Assembly (NCBI GenBank): GCA_030627205.1
Contig: DAOUSN010000013.1
Span: 1 to 54,249 of the forward strand
Origin: Methylococcaceae bacterium
GTDB taxonomy: Bacteria > Pseudomonadota > Gammaproteobacteria > Methylococcales > Methylomonadaceae
Length of the DNA: 54,249 nt
Direction: 5' to 3'
Shown in pieces: positions 16,037 through 26,929 of the stretch. The translations under genes were made by a program, and so were the position numbers. The notes below the pieces were generated by a model, which was not told the origin of the DNA, did no database searches, and was given only the letters and a program-made list of their open reading frames with translations. Numbering within the stretch: the first letter of the stretch is position 1; each line of letters opens with the position of its first letter.

Positions 16037-18751
16037 CTAATTAGAAATATGGTTAATTCCATCAATAAAATTATCAATTTTCTCAGTAAGTTCTATTAAT
16101 TTAGATTTACTCTCTGATAAGTTTTCTGTCTGAAATAATATTTCAAGTTCTGATGCTGTTGTTGATAAGGCTATTGCGCCTAAATTAGCCCCAACCCCTT
16201 TTAAAGTATGGACTTTCAACTTTGCCCCCTTAAGATCATCGTTTACTAATTTATCGGTAATATAATCAAAGCTACCCTGGTGTTCTTTAATAAACATCTG
16301 CAAAAGTTTGACATATAACACCCTATTTTGTCCTAACCTTGACATCCCGTTTTGGAAATCTACACCTTTGACTTGAGGAAAACCATCAATAACATTCGTT
16401 TCAATTACCGTTGTTTGTTGAGGTTTTGTTGGTTCAACTTTAGATAAATATTTATTAAGAATCTGATATAAAGCATCAGGTTCTATAGGTTTTGCAAGAT
16501 GTCCATTCATTCCAGCTAAAAAACAATGTTCTTTATCATCATTCATGGCATGAGCTGTCATTGCTACAATCGGTAAAGTTTCTTTTGTTAAACGTTTGCG
16601 TATTTCCGTACTCGCTTGATAACCATCCATGACGGGCATTTGTATATCCATTAATACCAAATCAAATAACTGTTCTTTTAAAATATCAACGGCTTCTTGA
16701 CCATCATTAGCAATAGTAACATTCATACCTTTTCTGGTTAATAATTCAACAGCAATTTCTTGATTAATTTCATTATCTTCAACCAATAAAATATCGGAAT
16801 TAACAATATTTTTTAGAATAGACGATTGATTATTAGAGGTTAATATTTCAACATCTAAACAGCTTTGTTTATTAATTGCAATACTAATAGTATTCATTAA
16901 ATCTTCAGCTTTTAAGGGTTTAGTAATGATATTATTTGGATTTAAATCATAATTTTCAGCAATAATCTTTTCATGTTCCATAGAAGTTGTCATTAATATC
17001 AATGCCATTTTCTTCTTAAAATCTTTTTGAAAGAAAATAGGCTGTTCACCGACCTCAATAGCACTCCAGTTAATTAAAAATAAATCATAGATATTATCAT
17101 TTTCCAATTCAGTTATTGCTGCTGATAATGAAAAAACCCGGTTTACAGAAATATTAACTTCAGTAAATAAACTTTCAAGCATCAGTTGAAACGCTTGATT
17201 ATTATTAAGTAATAAAATCCTAAGGTCTTTAGCAACCGATTTATAATTTGTTAAAGTATTAGGTAATAATTTAGGACTTTTTTCTAAGGTTAGTTCAAAA
17301 AAGAAACGGCTTCCTTGTTTTAACTCACTTTCAACTTGAATACTACCTCGCATCAAATTAATTATTTTTTGACTAATTGCAAGCCCTAAACCTGTTCCTC
17401 CATATTTTCGTGTTGTAGAGGTATCCGCTTGAGAAAAAGAATTAAATAAATTTTTCTGATATTCTTCACGAATACCAACCCCTGTATCAGCTACTGAGAA
17501 CACTAATCTTGCCTCTTTATCCGTTTCCTTAATAGTTTCAATTGACACTATAATTTCGCCTTTTTCGGTAAATTTAATCGCGTTGCTAACTAAATTTATT
17601 AAAACTTGAGCTAAACGTATATCATCAGCAATAAGATAATGTTCTAATTTTAAGGGGTATTTGAAAATAAGCTCCAAGCCTTTTTTATCTATTTCACCCG
17701 TAAAAATTTTAAGCTTATTAATTAAATCACCTAAATTAAATTCAACCTCATCTAACTCTAATTGCCCAGATTCTATTTTGGAAAAGTCTAAAGTATCATT
17801 AATAACATTTAATAACCACGATGCTGAGGTATTAATAGTGGTTAAGTAATTACGCTGTTTGTGAGTCAATTCAGTTTCTAATGCAAAGCGATTCATATTA
17901 ATAATAGCATTCATCGGTGTACGAATTTCATGGCTAATATTTGCCACAAATTCACTTTTTGCTCGATTGGCAGTTTCTGCGATTAATAATGCTTTTTCTA
18001 ATTCTTCCGTACGTTTTAAAACTTGCTCTTCTAATACTTCTTCATGCGATTGAATTTGCGATAACATTTCATTAAAATTTTCAGTTAGTTTTCCAACCTC
18101 ATCATTCCCAAAAATTTTAGCTCTTGTTTCATAATTTCTGTTCTCAGTAACTTTTTTGGCGATGTCTGCTAAGTGTAAAATAGGTAAAACGATTTGTTTA
18201 ATAATACGACCAGTAACGACAAGAGTTAAAACTAAACAAATAATGGCAATGCCTATAATGATTAAAACATCTATGAATAGATCTTTATAAAAATTATTTA
18301 AATTAATTTTAATCCTTATGAATCCCTCCCTATTTTTTAACTCATCTAAGATAGATCCTTTTAAACTAGCTTGATAATAATTAAAAGATAATTTAATCGT
18401 GTTACTTTGAGGAAGAAAATCAAGGAAAATATTATCTTTATAAGGAGAGTTGTATGAAGCATAACTAATCTCATTCTCAATATAGAGAGTAGCATTTTCT
18501 ATAACAGAATCTGATCTTAAAGCATTGAGAATCTCTTCAGTTGAATCAACATCATCAAAAAAAATAGCTTCTTGTGCATTAATAACAATGATAGCTGCTT
18601 GAGCATTTATCCTATCCAGTAATTTTGATTTATTATGCTGATAATCCATCACAGCTAACGAAAAAATCATAAAAAGTAAGGAAGAGCTAACAGCTAAAAG
18701 AATTAATCTCTTAACCTTATCTTTGATAGGGATCTTATAAAAATATACCAT
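16037..18751 (-). CDS. Hybrid sensor histidine kinase with CHASE8-like sensor, pseudo-receiver, receiver and Hpt
   Basis: This 904-residue membrane kinase has TM1 near 16-36, a periplasmic CHASE8-like domain ([20 protein letters not shown], near 50-150), TM2 near 160-182 and HAMP to about 235. HisKA follows with [14 protein letters not shown] (phospho-His near 274), then HATPase to about 490 (GTGLGLAIS). Next comes a receiver-like domain in which the acidic pair is NN and the phosphoacceptor region reads LFLINWS, so it looks inactive. A true receiver follows ([14 protein letters not shown]), then Hpt ([14 protein letters not shown]). The architecture is BarA-like. It starts 4 bases after yfiR, and YfiR proteins are known periplasmic partners of CHASE8-type sensors. 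No response regulator is adjacent. Confidence 0.9.
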   Translation of the reverse strand: MVYFYKIPIKDKVKRLILLAVSSSLLFMIFSLAVMDYQHNKSKLLDRINAQAAIIVINAQEAIFFDDVDSTEEILNALRSDSVIENATLYIENEISYASYNSPYKDNIFLDFLPQSNTIKLSFNYYQASLKGSILDELKNREGFIRIKINLNNFYKDLFIDVLIIIGIAIICLVLTLVVTGRIIKQIVLPILHLADIAKKVTENRNYETRAKIFGNDEVGKLTENFNEMLSQIQSHEEVLEEQVLKRTEELEKALLIAETANRAKSEFVANISHEIRTPMNAIINMNRFALETELTHKQRNYLTTINTSASWLLNVINDTLDFSKIESGQLELDEVEFNLGDLINKLKIFTGEIDKKGLELIFKYPLKLEHYLIADDIRLAQVLINLVSNAIKFTEKGEIIVSIETIKETDKEARLVFSVADTGVGIREEYQKNLFNSFSQADTSTTRKYGGTGLGLAISQKIINLMRGSIQVESELKQGSRFFFELTLEKSPKLLPNTLTNYKSVAKDLRILLLNNNQAFQLMLESLFTEVNISVNRVFSLSAAITELENDNIYDLFLINWSAIEVGEQPIFFQKDFKKKMALILMTTSMEHEKIIAENYDLNPNNIITKPLKAEDLMNTISIAINKQSCLDVEILTSNNQSSILKNIVNSDILLVEDNEINQEIAVELLTRKGMNVTIANDGQEAVDILKEQLFDLVLMDIQMPVMDGYQASTEIRKRLTKETLPIVAMTAHAMNDDKEHCFLAGMNGHLAKPIEPDALYQILNKYLSKVEPTKPQQTTVIETNVIDGFPQVKGVDFQNGMSRLGQNRVLYVKLLQMFIKEHQGSFDYITDKLVNDDLKGAKLKVHTLKGVGANLGAIALSTTASELEILFQTENLSESKSKLIELTEKIDNFIDGINHISN

Positions 18752-18755
18752 TAGC

Positions 18756-19304
18756 TTAAGACCTCGGGATCATTAAGCGTAATAGTTTAGAACTAATATT
18801 AATCCCTGTTCTACGCATTGTCTTTAAATTAATATGCATTTTTACTTTATTATTATCAATATAATAACCAATAACTCCGCCACCATTTTTGGTAAAACTA
18901 AAAAAATTAGCTTCATCACTTACCGTCAATACAGCATTGGTTTCTAGCTCAAGTTGATATTGTTTAAAAAGTAAGTTATCAGTAGAATTACTAATGTAGA
19001 AAACATTACAGTTGAGTAATTGTTTTAGAGATAGATTATGTTGAATTTTGAGAGGCTTTCCTTTAATATTTAACTGTCCTTCTAATTGTTTTAATTTTGG
19101 ACTAAGTGTACTGGTTTTATTAATACAAATGGAAAAGTTAGAAGAGTTATTTGCCCCCTCTAACCAAGTCGTCATTTTACTAATATGAATTAAATAAATA
19201 GCTTTAAGCGTTTCCTCCGAAGAAATATTAGAGTCTGCGGCATCAGTTCCTAGAGCAATAAATAAGCCAAGGATAAAAATACACGAACTAATATAAGTCT
19301 TCAC
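18756..19304 (-). CDS. YfiR/DUF4154 family periplasmic protein
   Basis: This 182-residue protein has an N-terminal signal peptide (about 1-22, ending TDA) and the family's opening motif [18 protein letters not shown], equivalent to KAAFLYNFAKFVEWP in better-known members. It ends with [19 protein letters not shown], the typical closing helix. The start appears to be GTG at 19304, because no internal codon would keep the signal peptide. In Pseudomonas YfiR represses the CHASE8-containing diguanylate cyclase YfiN from the periplasm; here the coupled gene is a CHASE8-like histidine kinase, 4 bases away. Confidence 0.82.
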   Translation of the reverse strand: MKTYISSCIFILGLFIALGTDAADSNISSEETLKAIYLIHISKMTTWLEGANNSSNFSICINKTSTLSPKLKQLEGQLNIKGKPLKIQHNLSLKQLLNCNVFYISNSTDNLLFKQYQLELETNAVLTVSDEANFFSFTKNGGGVIGYYIDNNKVKMHINLKTMRRTGINISSKLLRLMIPRS

Positions 19305-19700
19305 CAGTTTAGATTACTAATTATACTTTGATTAATTAAGAGTGCCATCATACTATAAATTTAAATTACGTTATATTGAAAATAACTCTATTTTATGGTT
19401 AAGAAAGAAGACTTGCCTATTCCTTAATATAGTTAAGCAGAGCAATAGTGGTATTTTTTTTAAAATCAAGGTTATTTAATGAATTTATAAATTAAGTTTA
19501 TGCCTTCATTAAACCTTTTTACTTGGAGCGTAAAGATTATAACTTATTTTTTATGCTAACAGCAACGCTCCTTCATAAGTAATGCTGAAAATGTAACATT
19601 TTTAATCCTCATTAAGGTGCTTTATTTTTGGTATTTTTGAACTTTAAATACCTTCTGTAGGTTTAAAAATAGAGTGTAAATAAGAAAAACTTTCTAAACC
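19305..19700. other. AT-rich intergenic region before tRNA-Leu
   Basis: No gene was found in about 400 bases. It must hold the promoter of the yfiR operon. GGAGCGT near 19526 and ACGCTCC near 19564 form a 7-bp inverted repeat 30 bases apart, which could belong to a small RNA or be chance. Nothing else stands out. Confidence 0.4.
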
Positions 19701-19729
19701 TTGCTTGTATTAAAAATTTCACTTATAAT
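19701..19729 (+). promoter_or_regulatory. Sigma-70 promoter of tRNA-Leu
   Basis: TTGCTT at 19701-19706 is spaced 17 bp from a perfect TATAAT at 19724-19729. The tRNA begins 20 bases downstream. Confidence 0.8.
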
Positions 19730-19749
19730 GCCCATCTTAATATAAGTAT

Positions 19750-19834
19750 GCGAGCGTGGCGGAATTGGTAGACGCGCTGGTTTTAGGTACCAGTATCTTA
19801 TGATGTGAGAGTTCAAGTCTCTCCGCTCGCACCA
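19750..19834 (+). tRNA. tRNA-Leu (anticodon TAG)
   Basis: This is an 85-nt class II tRNA. The acceptor arms GCGAGCG and CGCTCGC pair fully. The anticodon arm is CTGGT-TTTAGGT-ACCAG with TAG, a long variable arm (TATCTTATGATGT) follows, the T arm carries GTTCAAGTC, and CCA is encoded at the end. Confidence 0.97.
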
Positions 19835-19941
19835 CTTAACTCCCCCATTGCCGTTAGCGATAATCAGCGTTAATTATTCACATATAAACCGATTGTCGGT
19901 AGCATAAAAACAAACTCCCTATCTATAGTTGAGGTAAACTA

Positions 19942-21246
19942 ATGCACGTTTCCGTCGAACAGACATCAGAATTAAGCCGAAAAATGACTGTCAGTATTCC
20001 CGAAGAAGTGATCCAAGAAAAAGTGGATGCCCGTTTAAAGTCGTTAAAAAGTGAAATTAAAATTGATGGCTTTCGCCCTGGAAAGATTCCTCAAAAGTTA
20101 ATTAAAAAGAAATATGGAGATAAAGTCAGAGGAGAGATTTCAGGTGACCTTCTTAAAACAAGCTATTACGAGGCATTACAACAAGAAAATTTAACCCCTG
20201 TTGATATGCCAGATATTAAACCTATTGAACAAAAAGAAGGTTTAACGTATACCGCTGAATTTGAAATTTACCCAACTATTTCATTAGAAAGTCTTAGTGA
20301 TATTAAAGCCAAGCAACCCGTTTCTACTATAGAGGCGGATGATTTTGATGCAATGATACAAACGTTAAGAGCGCATAAAACAGAATGGGTTGTTGTTGAC
20401 CGTATAGCAGAAAATGAAGACCGAGTAACTCTTAATTTTTCAGGTGTTTGTGACGATAAAAATTTCACTGATGGTAAAGTTGAAGACTTTGAGGTTAAAC
20501 TAGGTGCAAAGCAAATGATTCCAGGTTTTGAAGATCAATTATTAGGTCTTGAAACTGGTAATACTAAAATCTTTGAAATTTCTTTTCCAGAAAATTATAC
20601 AGGTAAGTTAGAACTAGCAGGTAAACTTGCTACCTTTGATGTAGAAGTTACAAAAATAGAAAAACCTCAATTACCTGAAATTGATGAAGAGTTCATTAAG
20701 TCTTATGGTATTGAAAGTGGTGATGATGAAACTTTTTATGCTGATATTAAAGCAAATATGAACCAACAGTTAAAACAAGGATTAGCAGCCGAATTAAAAC
20801 GCTCAGTTCTTGACGCGCTATATAATGGTATAGAAATTACCTTGCCTAAAATTTTAGTTGATAGAGAAATTAGTTCCCTAAAGAAATCTCATTTAGAAAG
20901 TGCGAAACAACAAAATATAAATATAGATTTTCCAAAAGATATTTTTGAAACCGAGGCTAAACGTCGTATTGGTTTAGGGTTGATTGTATCTAAAGTTATT
21001 GAAACTAATAAAATTGTCGTTGACAGTCAAACTATTAGGTCAACAATTGAGGAATTATCACAAAATTATGACCAACCTGATGAAATTGTAAAAGCGTACT
21101 ATGAAGATGAAAAACACTTAGAAGAAGTTAAACAACTAGTTTTAGAAAATCAATGTGTTGAGTGGTTAACTAAACAAATGAATATGGTTGATGAACTACA
21201 CACATTCTCTGAATTAATGGCAAAAAACCGCCGACAACAAGGTTAG
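19942..21246 (+). CDS. tig: Trigger factor
   Basis: This 434-residue protein is the usual size for the ribosome-associated chaperone and peptidyl-prolyl isomerase. The ribosome-docking signature appears as [19 protein letters not shown] (about 37-55). The FKBP-like PPIase domain spans about 145-240 ([26 protein letters not shown]), and the C-terminal helical arms follow. GAGG seven bases before the ATG supports the start. It lies immediately before clpP with 2 bases between stop and start, the common tig-clpP-clpX order. Confidence 0.97.
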   Translation: MHVSVEQTSELSRKMTVSIPEEVIQEKVDARLKSLKSEIKIDGFRPGKIPQKLIKKKYGDKVRGEISGDLLKTSYYEALQQENLTPVDMPDIKPIEQKEGLTYTAEFEIYPTISLESLSDIKAKQPVSTIEADDFDAMIQTLRAHKTEWVVVDRIAENEDRVTLNFSGVCDDKNFTDGKVEDFEVKLGAKQMIPGFEDQLLGLETGNTKIFEISFPENYTGKLELAGKLATFDVEVTKIEKPQLPEIDEEFIKSYGIESGDDETFYADIKANMNQQLKQGLAAELKRSVLDALYNGIEITLPKILVDREISSLKKSHLESAKQQNINIDFPKDIFETEAKRRIGLGLIVSKVIETNKIVVDSQTIRSTIEELSQNYDQPDEIVKAYYEDEKHLEEVKQLVLENQCVEWLTKQMNMVDELHTFSELMAKNRRQQG

Positions 21247-21248
21247 TT

Positions 21249-21893
21249 ATGTATCAAACAACAGACTCAAACTTAATAGCCCCACCGCAGGCAGCAGGTG
21301 GTCTAGTCCCTATTGTTGTTGAGCAGACAGCAAGAGGTGAACGATCTTATGATATTTACTCTAGGCTATTAAAAGAACGGGTTATTTTCTTAGTCGGTCA
21401 AGTTGAAGATTATATGGCTAATCTTATTGTCGCCCAATTATTATTTTTAGAATCTGAAAATCCTGATAAAGATATACATTTATATATAAACTCCCCCGGT
21501 GGATCAGTAACTGCTGGGATGTCAATTTATGATACCATGCAATTTATTAAACCTGATGTTAGTACTTTGTGCATTGGTCAGGCAGCAAGTATGGGAGCAT
21601 TATTATTAACAGGAGGGGCAGCTGATAAACGCTTTTGTTTACCTAACTCAAGAATGATGATTCATCAGCCATTAGGAGGATTTCAAGGGCAAGCTTCTGA
21701 TATTGATATCCATGCCAAAGAAATTTTATTAATTCGTGAAAAATTAAATAACATTTTGGCTCATCATACTGGTCAAGCAGTTAACACTGTCGCAAAAGAT
21801 ACCGATAGAGATAATTTTTTAAGTGCTGAAGCCGCAGTAAAATATGGTTTAATTGATGAAATTCTTTCAAAGCGACCTAATACCGAATCTTAA
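21249..21893 (+). CDS. clpP: ATP-dependent Clp protease proteolytic subunit
   Basis: This 214-residue serine protease has its nucleophile Ser114 in [11 protein letters not shown], His139 in MMIHQPLGG and the Asp in the following ELSE-type region (DRDNF). [10 protein letters not shown] near residue 81 is the oxyanion-hole region. About 15 N-terminal residues are probably a cleaved propeptide. The ClpP tetradecamer degrades proteins unfolded by ClpX, encoded next. It overlaps nothing but starts 2 bases after tig, so the two are probably cotranscribed. Confidence 0.97.
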   Translation: MYQTTDSNLIAPPQAAGGLVPIVVEQTARGERSYDIYSRLLKERVIFLVGQVEDYMANLIVAQLLFLESENPDKDIHLYINSPGGSVTAGMSIYDTMQFIKPDVSTLCIGQAASMGALLLTGGAADKRFCLPNSRMMIHQPLGGFQGQASDIDIHAKEILLIREKLNNILAHHTGQAVNTVAKDTDRDNFLSAEAAVKYGLIDEILSKRPNTES

Positions 21894-22003
21894 TATTTTT
21901 TTAAAAATTAAATATAATTAAATATAATTTTATCTATTTCGATAGATTATGATTATATTACCGTATCTACATTGGATCATTAACTATTGGTGGAGACTTG
22001 TAT

Positions 22004-23254
22004 ATGAGTAGTAAAGATAAACTACTTTATTGTTCTTTTTGCGGTAAAAGTCAAAATGAAGTAAAAAAATTAATTGCTGGCCCTTCCGTTCATATTTGCG
22101 ATGAATGCGTTGAACTTTGTAATGATATTATCATTGATAATATAGCGCAAGAAATATCAACTGAGGTTGAAGATAATACCTTACCTAAGCCTAAAGAAAT
22201 TAAAGCCACTTTAGATGAGTATGTTATTGGTCAAGACACAGCAAAAAGAAACCTTTCCGTTGCGGTTTATAACCATTATAAACGCTTACAAAGTCAATCT
22301 CAAAAAGATGAGGTTGAATTAGGGAAAAGTAATATTTTATTAATCGGTCCTACAGGTTCAGGTAAAACATTATTAGCTGAAACCTTGGCGAGATTACTAG
22401 ATGTACCTTTTACGATTGCTGATGCAACAACATTAACAGAAGCAGGTTATGTTGGTGAAGATGTTGAAAATATCATCCAAAAGATTTTACAAAAATGTGA
22501 TTATGATGTCGAAAAAGCAGAAACAGGTATAATTTACATTGATGAAATTGACAAAATCACTCGAAAATCTGAAAATGTATCCATTACCCGTGATGTTTCA
22601 GGTGAAGGAGTACAACAAGCGTTATTAAAACTTATTGAAGGTACAATTGCTTCAATTCCACCACAAGGTGGGCGTAAACATCCTCAGCAAGATTTTTTAC
22701 GAGTTAATACTGCCAATATTTTATTTATTGTTGGAGGGGCATTTTCAGGTTTAGATAAAATCATTCAAAATCGTTCAGTAAAAGGTGGAATTGGCTTTGG
22801 AGCTGAGGTTCAATCTAAGGATGAAACTAAAAATATAGGTGAATTATTTGCCGAAGTTGAAACTGAAGATTTGATTAATTATGGTTTAATTCCTGAATTT
22901 GTAGGTCGACTTCCTGTTGTTGCTACCCTTGAAGATTTAGATGAGGATGCATTAATACAAATTTTAACTAAACCTAAAAATGCATTAATTAAACAGTATC
23001 AACATTTATTTAAAATGGAAGGGGCTGAACTTGAATTTAGACCAGAGTCTTTAATTGCCATTGCTCGTAAAGCGATGGCTAGAAAAACAGGGGCAAGAGG
23101 ACTTAGAACCATTGTTGAAAATGTATTGCTAGATACCATGTATGAATTACCTTCTATGGAAAATATTAGTAAAGTTATTCTTGATGAGGGAGCTATTTTA
23201 GGTGACAATGATCCTATTTTAGTTTACGAGCAATCAGAACGAAAAATAGCCTAG
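22004..23254 (+). CDS. clpX: ATP-dependent Clp protease ATP-binding subunit
   Basis: This 416-residue AAA+ unfoldase has an N-terminal C4 zinc-binding domain (CSFCGK, then CDECVELC), Walker A GPTGSGKT and Walker [11 protein letters not shown]. The substrate loop GYVGEDVE, the IGFGAEV loop for ClpP docking and sensor 2 near GARGLR are also present. I choose the ATG at 22004, with GGAG 8 bases upstream, over a TTG two codons earlier. A strong terminator follows the gene, and lon, which often comes next in Gammaproteobacteria, is absent here. Confidence 0.97.
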   Translation: MSSKDKLLYCSFCGKSQNEVKKLIAGPSVHICDECVELCNDIIIDNIAQEISTEVEDNTLPKPKEIKATLDEYVIGQDTAKRNLSVAVYNHYKRLQSQSQKDEVELGKSNILLIGPTGSGKTLLAETLARLLDVPFTIADATTLTEAGYVGEDVENIIQKILQKCDYDVEKAETGIIYIDEIDKITRKSENVSITRDVSGEGVQQALLKLIEGTIASIPPQGGRKHPQQDFLRVNTANILFIVGGAFSGLDKIIQNRSVKGGIGFGAEVQSKDETKNIGELFAEVETEDLINYGLIPEFVGRLPVVATLEDLDEDALIQILTKPKNALIKQYQHLFKMEGAELEFRPESLIAIARKAMARKTGARGLRTIVENVLLDTMYELPSMENISKVILDEGAILGDNDPILVYEQSERKIA

Positions 23255-23291
23255 AGTGAAAATTAATTTTACTCACTCATAACGCTCAGTG

Positions 23292-23329
23292 AAACGGGAA
23301 CTTTGTATAACAAAGTTCCCGTTTTTTTT
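23292..23329 (+). terminator. Rho-independent terminator after clpX
   Basis: AAACGGGAACTTTGT pairs perfectly with ACAAAGTTCCCGTTT around a 3-base loop, and eight Ts follow. It ends the tig-clpP-clpX unit. Confidence 0.95.
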
Positions 23330-23384
23330 GACAACTTCCTTATTAAACTGTCTTTTAATCAAATTTACAGGTCATTAAAAACTT

Positions 23385-24764
23385 ATGGATCAATCTATTA
23401 CCTTCGACTTAGAATTAATTAATCGTTATAACAAAGCTGGTCCGCGCTATACTTCTTATCCTACTGCTTTAGAGTTACACCCTAATTTTGGAGCTAGTGA
23501 ATATCAACAACAAGTAAAAAAATCAAATGTAAAAGGTGGTGCATTATCACTGTATTTTCATTTACCTTTTTGTGATACCGTGTGTTTTTTTTGTGCATGT
23601 AATAAAATCATTACTAAAAATCGTAAACATGCAGAACCATATTTAAATAATTTAGTTAAAGAAATTGAAATGCAGGCACAGCTTTTTGATTCAACTCGAC
23701 CAGTAAATCAGTTACATTGGGGTGGGGGTACACCTACATTTTTAGATTATCAACAAATGAAACGATTAATGGAGACTACCCGTAATTTTTTTAATTTACA
23801 TGATGATGATAGCGGTGAGTATTCTATTGAAGTTGACCCCCGTGAAACTAATCATAATACCGTTGAACAATTACGCGAATTAGGCTTTAATCGGATTAGC
23901 CTAGGATTACAAGATTTTAATCCTGCGGTACAAAAAGCAGTTAATCGGTTACAAACTGAAGAACAAACCTTTGGAGTATTGGAAGCTGCACGTAAATATG
24001 GTTTTCGTTCAACTAATCTTGATTTAATTTATGGATTACCTTTACAAACAGTAACTAGTTTTTCAGAAACGTTAGAAAAAGTATTAGCAGTTTCTCCTGA
24101 TCGGTTCTCAATTTTCAACTATGCTCACATGCCCAAAAAATTTAAAACTCAGCGGCAAATTAATGAGGATGACATTCCTTCACCTGAAGAGAAATTAGAA
24201 ATATTACAAATGACAGGTCAACGATTACTTGATGCTGGGTATGTTTATATTGGCATGGATCATTTTGCAAAACCTGATGATGAATTAGCTATTGCCCAGC
24301 GCGAAGGCAAGTTATATCGTAATTTTCAAGGTTATTCGACGCATTCAGATTGTGATTTAATTGGAATGGGGGTAACGTCTATTGGTTGGGTGGGAGATTC
24401 GTACTCACAAAATGTAAAAGAATTAGCAGACTATGATCGGTTAATTAACCAAGGTATATTACCTATAGTTAAAGGTTTAGAGCTTAATGCCGATGATAAA
24501 TTACGCCGCGCAGTGATTACGCAATTAATTTGCCATTTTGAGTTAAATTTTAACGTTATTGAAAATGATTTTCCAATTCAATTTAACGATTACTTTACCG
24601 ATGAATTGTCATCTTTAAAAGTTATGCAGGTCGATGGATTATTAATAATTTCAGACCATAAAATTGAAGTATTAGCCGCAGGACGTCTATTAATTCGTAA
24701 TATTTGTATGATTTTTGATCGTTATTTAACACTAAAACAACAGCAGTTTTCTAAAGTAATTTAA
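23385..24764 (+). CDS. hemN: Oxygen-independent coproporphyrinogen III oxidase
   Basis: This 459-residue radical SAM enzyme has the cluster motif at Cys63-x3-Cys67-x2-Cys70 plus the HemN-specific Cys72 (CDTVCFFCAC). HWGGGTPTFL is the SAM glycine motif, followed by IEVDPRE and the HFAKPDDELA region typical of true HemN rather than HemW. It decarboxylates coproporphyrinogen III to protoporphyrinogen IX in haem synthesis at low oxygen. It stands between a terminator and the adenylate cyclase gene. I looked for an FNR site (TTGAT-N4-ATCAA) upstream and did not find a clean one. Confidence 0.95.
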   Translation: MDQSITFDLELINRYNKAGPRYTSYPTALELHPNFGASEYQQQVKKSNVKGGALSLYFHLPFCDTVCFFCACNKIITKNRKHAEPYLNNLVKEIEMQAQLFDSTRPVNQLHWGGGTPTFLDYQQMKRLMETTRNFFNLHDDDSGEYSIEVDPRETNHNTVEQLRELGFNRISLGLQDFNPAVQKAVNRLQTEEQTFGVLEAARKYGFRSTNLDLIYGLPLQTVTSFSETLEKVLAVSPDRFSIFNYAHMPKKFKTQRQINEDDIPSPEEKLEILQMTGQRLLDAGYVYIGMDHFAKPDDELAIAQREGKLYRNFQGYSTHSDCDLIGMGVTSIGWVGDSYSQNVKELADYDRLINQGILPIVKGLELNADDKLRRAVITQLICHFELNFNVIENDFPIQFNDYFTDELSSLKVMQVDGLLIISDHKIEVLAAGRLLIRNICMIFDRYLTLKQQQFSKVI

Positions 24765-24801
24765 CCTCAACTTCATCTTACTAGTAATTTAGGATAATAT
24801 T

Positions 24802-26916
24802 ATGAAACTAAGAGCTTATAAACGTGCCTTTAAATTTGATTTAATGACTTGTTTTATAGGGTTAATTATTTTCACCGTAGGCATTGTTATTTATAGTTAT
24901 AAAGTCAATGCTAAAAACACCTTAGTTTTATCCAATTCTTTACTCAATACCACAATTAATCATGGTGTTAGTGAGACTGTTCATCATTTAAAAATAGCTG
25001 AAGACAGCACCTCTTTAGGCTCAATTTTATTAGCTAATAAACTTGATTTAGTTAATGATAAGCATTTAGAAGAACATGTTATTAACATTCTAAAACAAAC
25101 CCCGTTTTTATTTATGTATTACATCGCGGATGAACAAGGAAATTTAATTTTAGGTTATCGAAATAAATTTGGCTCAATTTCAACTAAATTAATTTATAAC
25201 CTTGTAGATAATCCTGTTACTTTATGGAAATATCGTGATGAAAATAATAAAATATTATCCACAAAAACAGAAAATTATACCGAATTTAACCCTAGATTAC
25301 GTGAGTGGTATCAAGGCTCTAAAACCTCTTCAAAGGTTTATTGGACAGAGGTTTATAAATTTCATAATAGTGAAGTTGATAATATTTATCAACAGGAAAA
25401 TAATCTCCAACAATTATATGGTATAACCATTGCTAGTCCTATTATTAATCTGGATAGACAGTTTAAAGGCGTTGTCGGCGCTGATATTAGTTTAAATCGT
25501 ATCTCTGATTTTTTTAATTCGTTAAAAATAGGTGAAAATGGTAAAGCTTTAGTGGTTAATAAAGATCGAAAAATTATTTTATATTCTGATTTAACCATGA
25601 AAGAACTAACTGATGCTCAAGCAATAACGATTAATGATATTAAACAAGATTGGGTTAGGGAAGGTACGCAAGAATTTTTTAAACGCTTAGAAACAGAAAT
25701 TTCTTATAAATGGAATAATAAAAATTACCTAGTAAAAGTTTATGATTTTTCTAAAAAAATTGGAAAACAGTGGTTTTTAATAATTGTTATTCCTGAAGAT
25801 GATTTTTTAGGTGAAACTAAGCAAGCACGCTCCATGAGTTTATTAATAACTTCATTAATGCTATGTTTATCCATACTTTTTTCGCTATGGTTATCTCGTA
25901 GCCTATCAAAACCTATCGAAAATATCACTAAAACGATGGAAAAAGTTAAAGATTTAGATTTTTCTGAACTTAAACCATTATCATCACCGATTAAAGAATT
26001 TCAACAAATGTCAGATGCAACCACTGCAATGACCCAAGGACTTAAAGCCTTTTTAAAATATGTCCCCCCGTCATTAGTCCAACAATTTATTGAACAAGGT
26101 GAAGCCGCTGTTGTTGGTGAGCATCAGGAGCTAAACCTAAGTTTTTTCTTTTCTGATATAGAAGGCTTTACCAGTATCGCAGAAGAGGTTGGCCCTAAAG
26201 AGTTAATGACTGATTTATCCGATTATTTTGATCAGATGACTAAAGTGATCGTGCTAGATAATAAAGGAACTATAGATAAATATATTGGTGATTCAGTAAT
26301 GGCTTTCTGGGGAGCACCAAATTATATTGCCGACCATCCAAAACTTGCTTGTTATTCTGCATTAGGCTGTAGAAATACGATTGATTTATTAAATAAACAA
26401 CGTTTATTAGCTGGGAAAAAAGTCTTTAATACCCGTATCGGTATTCATACAGGGTTAGCGATAGTAGGTCATTTAGGCTCTAATGATCGGATTAATTATA
26501 CCATTATTGGTGATAATGTTAATCTTGCCAGTCGTATCGAAGGAATTAATAAAATTTACCATACTAATATCATTGTCAGCCAAATAACCTATCGACAAGT
26601 TTATCAGTATTTTATTTTTAGACCATTAGATTGCATTATTGTCAAAGGCAAAAATGAAGGTATTAAAATTTATGAATTAATCGCAGAAAAAAGCGATGCT
26701 GATGAACAAATGTTAGCTTTAGTTGCAAAAGCTAGTGAAGCATTTGAGTATTATTTGCTTGGAGAATTTCAGCAATCGGTTAAAATTTACCATGAGATTT
26801 TATCCGATAATCCTGATGACCAGCCTGCAAAAGTAATGATTGCAAAAGGTGAGCATTTTATAAAATCACCACCAGATGAAAATTGGACTGGTGCGACCAG
26901 AATTTTTGAAAAATAA
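24802..26916 (+). CDS. Class III adenylate cyclase with dCache-like sensor and HAMP
   Basis: This is a 704-residue membrane protein. TM1 is at 13-33, a large periplasmic sensor spans about 40-340 (NPRLREWYQGS, GVVGADISLNRI are Cache hallmarks), TM2 is near 346-367 and HAMP reaches about 425. The cyclase domain spans about 450-630. The metal-binding Asp residues are in FFFSDIEGFTS and YIGDSVMAFWG, the adenine-selecting Lys is in IDKYIGD, and NLASRIEG supplies the transition-state Asn and Arg. It should make cAMP in response to an external signal. AGGA before the ATG supports the start. Convergent with the MFS gene, 13 bp apart. Confidence 0.88.
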   Translation: MKLRAYKRAFKFDLMTCFIGLIIFTVGIVIYSYKVNAKNTLVLSNSLLNTTINHGVSETVHHLKIAEDSTSLGSILLANKLDLVNDKHLEEHVINILKQTPFLFMYYIADEQGNLILGYRNKFGSISTKLIYNLVDNPVTLWKYRDENNKILSTKTENYTEFNPRLREWYQGSKTSSKVYWTEVYKFHNSEVDNIYQQENNLQQLYGITIASPIINLDRQFKGVVGADISLNRISDFFNSLKIGENGKALVVNKDRKIILYSDLTMKELTDAQAITINDIKQDWVREGTQEFFKRLETEISYKWNNKNYLVKVYDFSKKIGKQWFLIIVIPEDDFLGETKQARSMSLLITSLMLCLSILFSLWLSRSLSKPIENITKTMEKVKDLDFSELKPLSSPIKEFQQMSDATTAMTQGLKAFLKYVPPSLVQQFIEQGEAAVVGEHQELNLSFFFSDIEGFTSIAEEVGPKELMTDLSDYFDQMTKVIVLDNKGTIDKYIGDSVMAFWGAPNYIADHPKLACYSALGCRNTIDLLNKQRLLAGKKVFNTRIGIHTGLAIVGHLGSNDRINYTIIGDNVNLASRIEGINKIYHTNIIVSQITYRQVYQYFIFRPLDCIIVKGKNEGIKIYELIAEKSDADEQMLALVAKASEAFEYYLLGEFQQSVKIYHEILSDNPDDQPAKVMIAKGEHFIKSPPDENWTGATRIFEK

Positions 26917-26929
26917 TAAATTTTACTTT

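Noticed and set aside
21998..22003. TTG start for clpX at 21998
   Set aside because: The ATG at 22004 has GGAG at ideal spacing and gives the normal ClpX N-terminus.
23330..23384. FNR site or strong promoter upstream of hemN
   Set aside because: A TTGACA is present at 23328-23333 but overlaps the terminator T run, and neither a matching -10 nor a TTGAT-N4-ATCAA site is present.
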